Shown here piece by piece: positions 6,594-10,999 of a DNA stretch of 10,999 nucleotides. Made by a program: the position numbers and the translations under genes. This DNA comes from Clostridia bacterium (GTDB lineage Bacteria; Bacillota; Clostridia; Oscillospirales; Acutalibacteraceae). Location: positions 1 to 10,999 of the forward strand of contig CAAFIS010000241.1 in the NCBI GenBank assembly GCA_900763035.1. Reading direction: 5' to 3'. The notes under the pieces are model-generated. The model made no database searches and was not told where the DNA came from. It saw only the letters and a program-made list of their open reading frames with translations. Position 1 is the first letter of the stretch; each line of letters begins with the position of its first letter.

Positions 6594-8255
6594 ATGATCC
6601 GTCTAAAACTTCTGCATTCTCTCGTCAAGGTCTTTCCGGAGCAGGAGCCAGTCGGTGAACTGCCGAACGGGATGACCGTTTTCCGCAACGAGCGTCTGCA
6701 TTTTCAGCTTGCCGTCTATCTCGATCGGCAAAACCTCGGCGCGCAGCCGTTGCAGTTTGCGGCGGAAGGCGCGCTGGCGCCCTTCGTCACGGCGGAGCGC
6801 GTGGGGCTGGTGCCGTGTGGGTTCCCCGCCTATGACGGCGCGGACGGCTATCTGTTCACCGAACCGCGGCTGGCACCGGACGTGCTCTATCCGCTGGAGG
6901 ACGGCTGCACCGAGATCGTGCCCGGCCGGTACGAGAGCCTGTGGCTGACCGTCGACGGCACGCGTGATCCGCTGCCGGACGGCGAGCATACGCTGCGCCT
7001 GACCGTGACGGCCGGGGAGGATACCGCCACCGCGGAGGTGGCGGTGTGTGTGCTGCCTGCCGAGCTGCCACCGCAGCAGCTGCTGTTCACCCAGTGGCTG
7101 CACAGCGACGGCATCGCTTGGCAGCACCGCGCGCCGATGTTCTCCGAACGGTTCTGGACGATCTTGGAGGACTATGTCCGCATGGCGGCCCGGCACGGGA
7201 TCACCCTGCTGTATACGCCGCTGTTCACGCCGCCGCTCGATACCGCCATCGGCGGCGAGCGCGAAACGTGCCAGTTGGTCGACGTGACGCTGACGGCGAA
7301 CGGCGGATACCGGTTCGGTTTCGACCGCCTGACCCGCTGGATCGATATGGCGCACCGCTGCGGCATCCGTCACTTCGAGCTGTCGCACCTGTTCACGCAG
7401 TGGGGCGCGAACGCCGCGCCCAAGGTCGTCGCGCACGATGCGGCGACGGGGGAGATGCGCCGCATCTTCGGCTGGGACACGCCCGCGTGCGGCGGTGAGT
7501 ACGAGCGTTTCCTTGATGCGTTCCTGCCGCAGCTCGATGAGTTCCTGCACGGTGCCGGTGTCAGCGACAAGTGCTTTTTGCACGTATCGGACGAGCCGGG
7601 CGAGGCGCATCTGGCGGCATATTCCGCCGCCGTCGCGATCGTGCGGCGGGGGATGCCCGGCTATCCGATCATGGATGCGATGTCCGAATATGACATCTAT
7701 GCACAAAGCGAGGTCAGCGACCCCGTCGTGGCGATCGACCATATCGAGCCGTTCATCGTACAGGACGCCGCGCCGCTGTGGGGCTACTACTGCTGCGGGC
7801 AGAACCGCGAGGTGCCGAACCGCTTCATCGCCATGCCGCCCGCCCGCGACCGGATCACCGGCACGCTGTGCTGGCAGTACGGTCTGCGCGGCTTTCTGCA
7901 GTGGGGGTACAACTTCTATAACCTGCATCATTCCACTGCGCCGATCGATCCCTATGCCTGCACCGATGCCGGATGTGCGTTCCCGTCGGGCGACCCCTTC
8001 TCGGTCTATCCCGATCGGCGGCCGGAGCACGATGGCTGTCTGCGCTCGCTCCGGCTGGCGGTGTTCGCCGACGGGCTGCAGGATCACCGGGCGCTGTGCC
8101 TGCTCTCGTCCCTGATCGGACGGGAAGAGACATCGGCGCTGCTGACGCGCCTGACCGGCGGCATGACCATGCGCCGCTACCCGCGCGAGGCGCAGGCCGT
8201 GCTGTCGCTGCGCGGTGCGGTCAACGAACAGATCATGCTCCATCTTGACCGATAA
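6594..8255 (+). CDS. DUF4091 / GH123-like putative glycosidase, cytoplasmic
   Basis: 553 residues. The N-terminal part (about 1-155) looks like a beta-sandwich (YESLWLTVD, then DGEHTLRLTVTAGEDTATAE). The middle (about 160-430) looks like a TIM-barrel catalytic domain. The C-terminal part has the DUF4091 signature: LQWGYNFYN (435-443), GDPFSVYP (466-473) and SLRLAVFADGLQDHRAL (485-501). An Asp-Glu pair at 333-334, in FLHVSDEPGEAH, sits where GH123 enzymes carry their catalytic Asp/Glu for substrate-assisted removal of beta-linked N-acetylgalactosamine. Related proteins are often secreted, but here there is no signal peptide or membrane segment, suggesting imported oligosaccharides or glycoconjugate fragments. 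No transporter or sugar-catabolism gene is adjacent, so the substrate is unknown. GH123 identity is by analogy with motif and fold; DUF4091 membership is firmer. It has its own promoter and ends at the shared terminator. Confidence 0.78.
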   Translation: MIRLKLLHSLVKVFPEQEPVGELPNGMTVFRNERLHFQLAVYLDRQNLGAQPLQFAAEGALAPFVTAERVGLVPCGFPAYDGADGYLFTEPRLAPDVLYPLEDGCTEIVPGRYESLWLTVDGTRDPLPDGEHTLRLTVTAGEDTATAEVAVCVLPAELPPQQLLFTQWLHSDGIAWQHRAPMFSERFWTILEDYVRMAARHGITLLYTPLFTPPLDTAIGGERETCQLVDVTLTANGGYRFGFDRLTRWIDMAHRCGIRHFELSHLFTQWGANAAPKVVAHDAATGEMRRIFGWDTPACGGEYERFLDAFLPQLDEFLHGAGVSDKCFLHVSDEPGEAHLAAYSAAVAIVRRGMPGYPIMDAMSEYDIYAQSEVSDPVVAIDHIEPFIVQDAAPLWGYYCCGQNREVPNRFIAMPPARDRITGTLCWQYGLRGFLQWGYNFYNLHHSTAPIDPYACTDAGCAFPSGDPFSVYPDRRPEHDGCLRSLRLAVFADGLQDHRALCLLSSLIGREETSALLTRLTGGMTMRRYPREAQAVLSLRGAVNEQIMLHLDR

Positions 8256-8269
8256 GACCGAATAAACGA

Positions 8270-8311
8270 GCAAGCCCTCCGGCCTTTCGGCCGGAGGGCT
8301 TGCATTTTTCC
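8270..8311 (+). terminator. Bidirectional terminator between the convergent DUF4091 gene and galU
   Basis: A perfect 15-bp stem, GCAAGCCCTCCGGCC (8270-8284) with GGCCGGAGGGCTTGC (8289-8303), and a TTTC loop, followed by ATTTTTCC on the + strand. On the - strand the stem is followed by TCGTTTATT, which is weaker but usable. It sits 14 bp after one stop and just past the galU stop. Confidence 0.93.
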
Positions 8312-8314
8312 GGT

Positions 8315-9187
8315 TTACAGCGTCTTGACCAGCTCTTTGAGGTAAGCGGCGAAGTCCGGGCCAAGGTCCGGGCGGGAGAGCGCGACCTCGCAGTTGGCCT
8401 GCAGGATGCCCAGCTTGTTGCCCATGTCGTAGCGCGTGCCTTCGTAGTCGATGCCCATCATGCGTCCGGCGCGGGCCAGCTCGCGCATCGCGTCGGTCAG
8501 CTGGATCTCGCCGCCCGCGCCCGGCGCGGTGCGGTCAAGGATATCGAATACGTCCGGCGTCAGCACGCAGCGTCCAAGGATCGCGAACAGGGAGATGACC
8601 TGCTCCGGCTTCGGCTTCTCGATCATATCGGACACGTGATAGATGTTGTCGTGCACCGGTTCGACCGCCAAGGAGCAATAGCGCAGCACCTGCTCCGGCG
8701 TGACCTCCTTGATGCCGACCACGGACTGGCCGAACTCCTCGTACACGCGGCACAGCTGCCCGCAGGCCGAGTTTTTGCCGATGATGACGTCGTCGCCGTA
8801 CAGCACGGCGAACGGCTCGTTGCCGACGAAGGCGCGCGCACACGCTACGGCATGGCCAAGCCCCTTCGTTTCGCGCTGACGGATATAATGGATGTTCGCC
8901 AGATGCGACAGGCGCTGCACTTCCTCGAGCATCTCCGTTTTGCCGGAGGCCGCCAGACGCTCCTCCAGCTCGATGCTGTGATCGAAGTGATCCTCGATGA
9001 TGCTCTTGCCACGGTTGGTGATGATCAGGATATCCTCGATCCCGGCGGCTGCTGCCTCCTCGACGATATACTGGATCGCGGGCTTGTCCACGATCGGGAG
9101 CATCTCTTTGGGCATGGATTTGGACGCGGGGAGCACACGTGTGCCCAGTCCCGCGGCCGGGATGACCGCTTTTTTGACTTTGTTCAT
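8315..9187 (-). CDS. galU: UTP--glucose-1-phosphate uridylyltransferase
   Basis: 290 residues, typical GalU length. It makes UDP-glucose from UTP and glucose-1-phosphate, feeding cell-surface glycans, glycolipids and galactose metabolism. The nucleotidyltransferase signature GLGTRVLPASKSMPKEMLP occupies residues 13-31, GDD (131-133) marks the metal/nucleotide site, and EKP (190-192), EIQLTDA (227-233) and DMGNKLG (254-260) are all present. One departure from E. coli GalU: the stretch after EKP, usually APSNLAI, reads VISLFAI (197-203). I believe similar versions occur in Clostridia, so loss of function is not implied. ATG 9187 is preceded by GGAGG (9198-9202) at 10 nt. The gene starts 39 bp after the Prok-RING/DUF2628 gene with no terminator or obvious own promoter, so it is probably transcribed from the promoter near 10214-10242. 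Confidence 0.95.
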   Translation of the reverse strand: MNKVKKAVIPAAGLGTRVLPASKSMPKEMLPIVDKPAIQYIVEEAAAAGIEDILIITNRGKSIIEDHFDHSIELEERLAASGKTEMLEEVQRLSHLANIHYIRQRETKGLGHAVACARAFVGNEPFAVLYGDDVIIGKNSACGQLCRVYEEFGQSVVGIKEVTPEQVLRYCSLAVEPVHDNIYHVSDMIEKPKPEQVISLFAILGRCVLTPDVFDILDRTAPGAGGEIQLTDAMRELARAGRMMGIDYEGTRYDMGNKLGILQANCEVALSRPDLGPDFAAYLKELVKTL

Positions 9188-9226
9188 CTTGGTTTATCCT
9201 CCGTTTATCCCATCACAGACGGGTTT

Positions 9227-10186
9227 TTATAGCAGCATGGCGATGATCTGCACAAGGAAATATTGCGCGATATAGCCGATGATCGCGATGGCGACGGACG
9301 TGCCGCCAAGGAACGCCAGCTCGCCCGTCGAGATATCCGGTGCCTTATGCTTGGCACGGCGGATGCCGTTCGCACAATGGATGCGGTACAGCCGGTTGCC
9401 CATCACGCCGACGACGAGCCTGGCCGCCAGAATGATGAACGAGATCAGCCAGACCGACGCCAAACACAGCATCTGCACGCGGCTGAGGCTTTCGCCCTCG
9501 GACAGACGCTGGAGCAGGGCATAAAGATCCGCATTGGAGGTGATGCCCATGCGAGCGAACGCCACGTTGGAGATGATCAGCTGGATCACCTGCAGGACAA
9601 GCAGAGCGATGCCGCCCGCGAACATCCGCCGGTACAGCATCCAGTACGGCCCCAGCAGCAGCGCGGCCCAGTTGAAGCCGCCGCCGCGTCCCTGCGCGAG
9701 CTGACGGAACCGGGGGATATAGTAATCCGTGCGCGATCCGACGAAAGCGGCCAGCTCCGTCGCCCGGTCGCCGTCGATCAGTTCGTCCTCACTGTACGCA
9801 TACGAGGGGTTGACCGGCGCATAGAAGGGCTTATACTCGTTGCACGGTGCGCCGCCGTTCCCCGTGCCGCAGCTGTGCCAGTCCTTTTCGCCCAACGGAC
9901 GGCCGCAGCTTTTGCAGAACTCGGCATATTCCGGGTTGTGTGCGCCGCAGCCGGGGCAGACCTGCTCGGTATCCTCCTCATCTGTCGGGATGTCGTCCGG
10001 CGCGGTCTGCTCGTCCTCGCGTTTCCATTGCTGCGGCGTGCCGTGCAGGCTGTCGAGGTGGCAATGCCCCTCCTGCTGCCAGCAGGCGCGGTGATGCGGC
10101 AGTCCGCAGGTCGGGCAAACGACGATGTCGTCGTTTGCCGTGAACGGTTTACCGCATACCGGACAACGCAGTCCTTCGTAGAACAT
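9227..10186 (-). CDS. Prok-RING/zinc-ribbon DUF2628 membrane protein
   Basis: 319 residues, function unknown. An N-terminal RING-like zinc finger (Prok-RING_1 type) uses C8, C11, C24, C27, H31 or H32, C35 and C42, in the pattern CPVCGKPFTANDDIVVCP followed by CGLPHHRACW. An acidic linker leads to a second zinc ribbon with C77, C80, C91 and C94 (CPGCGAHNPEYAEFCKSCG). The C-terminal half is DUF2628-like: FNWAALLLGPYWMLYRRMF (171-189), then hydrophobic helices at about 190-208, 238-262 and 296-318, and GNRLYRIHC (263-271). The zinc fingers probably face the cytoplasm. No E1, E2 or ubiquitin-like gene is nearby, so a role in protein conjugation is not supported; a binding or sensing role is a guess. 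ATG 10186 is chosen because AAGGAG lies 9 nt upstream; the frame stays open far beyond, but that part overlaps promoters and murD. It is first in a likely unit with galU. Confidence 0.82.
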   Translation of the reverse strand: MFYEGLRCPVCGKPFTANDDIVVCPTCGLPHHRACWQQEGHCHLDSLHGTPQQWKREDEQTAPDDIPTDEEDTEQVCPGCGAHNPEYAEFCKSCGRPLGEKDWHSCGTGNGGAPCNEYKPFYAPVNPSYAYSEDELIDGDRATELAAFVGSRTDYYIPRFRQLAQGRGGGFNWAALLLGPYWMLYRRMFAGGIALLVLQVIQLIISNVAFARMGITSNADLYALLQRLSEGESLSRVQMLCLASVWLISFIILAARLVVGVMGNRLYRIHCANGIRRAKHKAPDISTGELAFLGGTSVAIAIIGYIAQYFLVQIIAMLL

Positions 10187-10195
10187 GGCGATCAA

Positions 10196-10201
10196 CTCCT
10201 T
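10196..10201 (-). promoter_or_regulatory. Ribosome binding site fixing the start at 10186
   Basis: On the - strand AAGGAG ends 9 nt before ATG 10186. It rules out the long open extension of this frame to the right, which runs antisense through murD. Confidence 0.8.
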
Positions 10202-10213
10202 GCTATGGTTCGT

Positions 10214-10242
10214 ATTATAGCCGTTTATCGCGCCCGCGGCAA
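10214..10242 (-). promoter_or_regulatory. Sigma-A-type promoter of the Prok-RING/DUF2628-galU unit
   Basis: Read on the - strand: TTGCCG (10242-10237), 17 bp, then a perfect TATAAT (10219-10214). Transcription would begin near 10207, giving a leader of about 20 nt that contains the ribosome binding site. Confidence 0.75.
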
Positions 10243-10293
10243 TATCCAAAGCCCGAAATTTATAAAAAGTTAATATTTCTGCCCGCTTTTCGT

Positions 10294-10303
10294 CCGATAT
10301 CGG
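10294..10303. repeat. Short palindrome upstream of the murD promoter
   Basis: CCGATATCGG is a perfect 10-bp palindrome ending 10 bp before the murD -35 box, between the divergent promoters and next to an AT-rich stretch (10257-10280). It could be a protein-binding site, but a palindrome this short can arise by chance. Confidence 0.3.
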
Positions 10304-10313
10304 CGGATGACAC

Positions 10314-10342
10314 TTGATATTTTTTCCGTCCGACTGTATAAT
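10314..10342 (+). promoter_or_regulatory. Sigma-A-type promoter of murD
   Basis: TTGATA (10314-10319), 17 bp, then a perfect TATAAT (10337-10342); the -35 box matches 5 of 6 positions. Transcription should start near 10349, leaving a leader of about 27 nt. Confidence 0.85.
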
Positions 10343-10375
10343 ATAAAAATACAACGCGATACGGGAGTGCAGGAT

Positions 10376-10999
10376 ATGAGCAGAGCCAGCGAGTTTTTTT
10401 CTTCCGTTGCCGGCCGGTCGGTCACGATCTGCGGCATCGGCCACAACAATATCCCGGTGATCCGCCAGTTCCTCGAGGCGGGCGCGCACGTCACGGCGTG
10501 CGACCGCCGCACGGCGCAGGAGCTGGGCGAGGTCGCCGATGAGCTGCGCCGTGCCGGTGCGGTACTGTCGCTGGGCGACGGGTATCTTGATCGGCTGGAC
10601 GGCGATCTGATCTTGCGCACGCCGGGCATGAAGCCGTACCTGCCGCAGTTCACGCAGGCGCGGGCGCGCGGGCTGCGCGTCACGTCCGAGATGGAGCTGT
10701 TCTTCGACCTGTGCGAGGCGCCGATCTATGCCGTGACCGGCTCCGACGGCAAGACCACCACCACCACGATCATCGCCGGGCTGTTGGATGCCGCAGGCGT
10801 GCGCACCTTCGTCGGCGGGAACATCGGGCGCGCGTTGCTGCCGTATGTGGAGCAGATCCGCCCGGAGGATGCCGCCGTCGTGGAGCTGTCCAGCTTCCAG
10901 CTGACGGGGATGCGGCAGTCGCCGCAGGTGGCGGTGGTGACGAACGTCGCACCCAACCATTTGGATTGGCACACCGATATGCAGGAGTATATCGACGCG
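10376..10999 (+). CDS. murD: UDP-N-acetylmuramoyl-L-alanine--D-glutamate ligase, 3' partial
   Basis: The first 208 codons are present and the frame is open to the right edge (a full MurD is about 450 residues). The enzyme is a cytoplasmic ATP-dependent ligase that adds D-glutamate to UDP-MurNAc-L-Ala in peptidoglycan precursor synthesis. The N-terminal Rossmann-like domain starts with VTICGIGHNNIPVIRQFLEAG (16-36). The ATP-binding P-loop is TGSDGKTTTTTII (121-133), a Ser-Asp version of the usual GTNGK. GGNIG (147-151), VVELSSFQL (168-176) and VTNVAPNHLDWH (188-199) are further Mur ligase motifs; the last is the family's NxxxDHLD-type element, here with Asn in place of the first Asp. ATG 10376 follows GGGAG (10363-10367) by 8 nt and has its own strong promoter. 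MurD fits better than MurC, MurE or MurF because of the N-terminal domain and the ELSSFQL motif. Confidence 0.93.
   Translation, partial: MSRASEFFSSVAGRSVTICGIGHNNIPVIRQFLEAGAHVTACDRRTAQELGEVADELRRAGAVLSLGDGYLDRLDGDLILRTPGMKPYLPQFTQARARGLRVTSEMELFFDLCEAPIYAVTGSDGKTTTTTIIAGLLDAAGVRTFVGGNIGRALLPYVEQIRPEDAAVVELSSFQLTGMRQSPQVAVVTNVAPNHLDWHTDMQEYIDA

Noticed and set aside
10187..10972. N-terminal extension of the Prok-RING/DUF2628 frame into murD
   Set aside because: The extension is antisense to murD, covers both divergent promoters and has no recognisable domain, whereas ATG 10186 has a good ribosome binding site and begins right at the zinc finger.

Overview
This is a GC-rich stretch of bacterial chromosome (roughly 60-65% G+C by eye). 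Its gene content points to a spore-forming member of the class Clostridia, probably the order Oscillospirales. The main clues are a SipL-type SPOCS/LysM spore-coat protein, a stand-alone A-type flavoprotein of the kind anaerobes use against oxygen, a Prok-RING/DUF2628 membrane protein, strong AGGAG-type ribosome binding sites and sigma-A-like promoters. The taxon is inferred from gene families only. I see no rRNA, tRNA, CRISPR array, insertion sequence or phage gene. The coding density is that of ordinary core chromosome.

Left part (2-3503, + strand): the 3' portion of rlmB (23S rRNA 2'-O-methyltransferase) is followed after 55 bp, with no terminator, by a gene for an 892-residue membrane protein. 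That protein has an acidic, probably disordered N-terminal half, then the eight-helix layout of a P1B-type ATPase with almost every catalytic motif lost. I read it as a P-type ATPase pseudoenzyme, and it is the most unusual item in the window. A clear intrinsic terminator follows it.

Middle (3550-8311, + strand): three separately promoted genes. The sipL homologue has a sigma-E-like promoter, which suits a mother-cell spore-coat morphogenetic protein. Next, an fprA-type flavodiiron gene has an almost perfect sigma-A promoter whose -35 box lies in the 3' arm of a perfect 18-bp inverted repeat. Then comes a cytoplasmic DUF4091/GH123-like putative glycosidase with its own promoter. This block ends at a perfect 15-bp hairpin terminator shared with the convergent galU.

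Right part (8315-10999): galU (UDP-glucose synthesis) and, upstream of it in the same - strand unit, a Prok-RING/zinc-ribbon/DUF2628 membrane protein gene. A 189-bp intergenic region holds back-to-back promoters, one for that unit and one for murD on the + strand. murD runs off the right edge after 208 codons. galU and murD both serve the cell envelope, and sipL serves the spore envelope, but I see no evidence that the genes form one pathway. All intergenic gaps are under 200 bp and each is described below.
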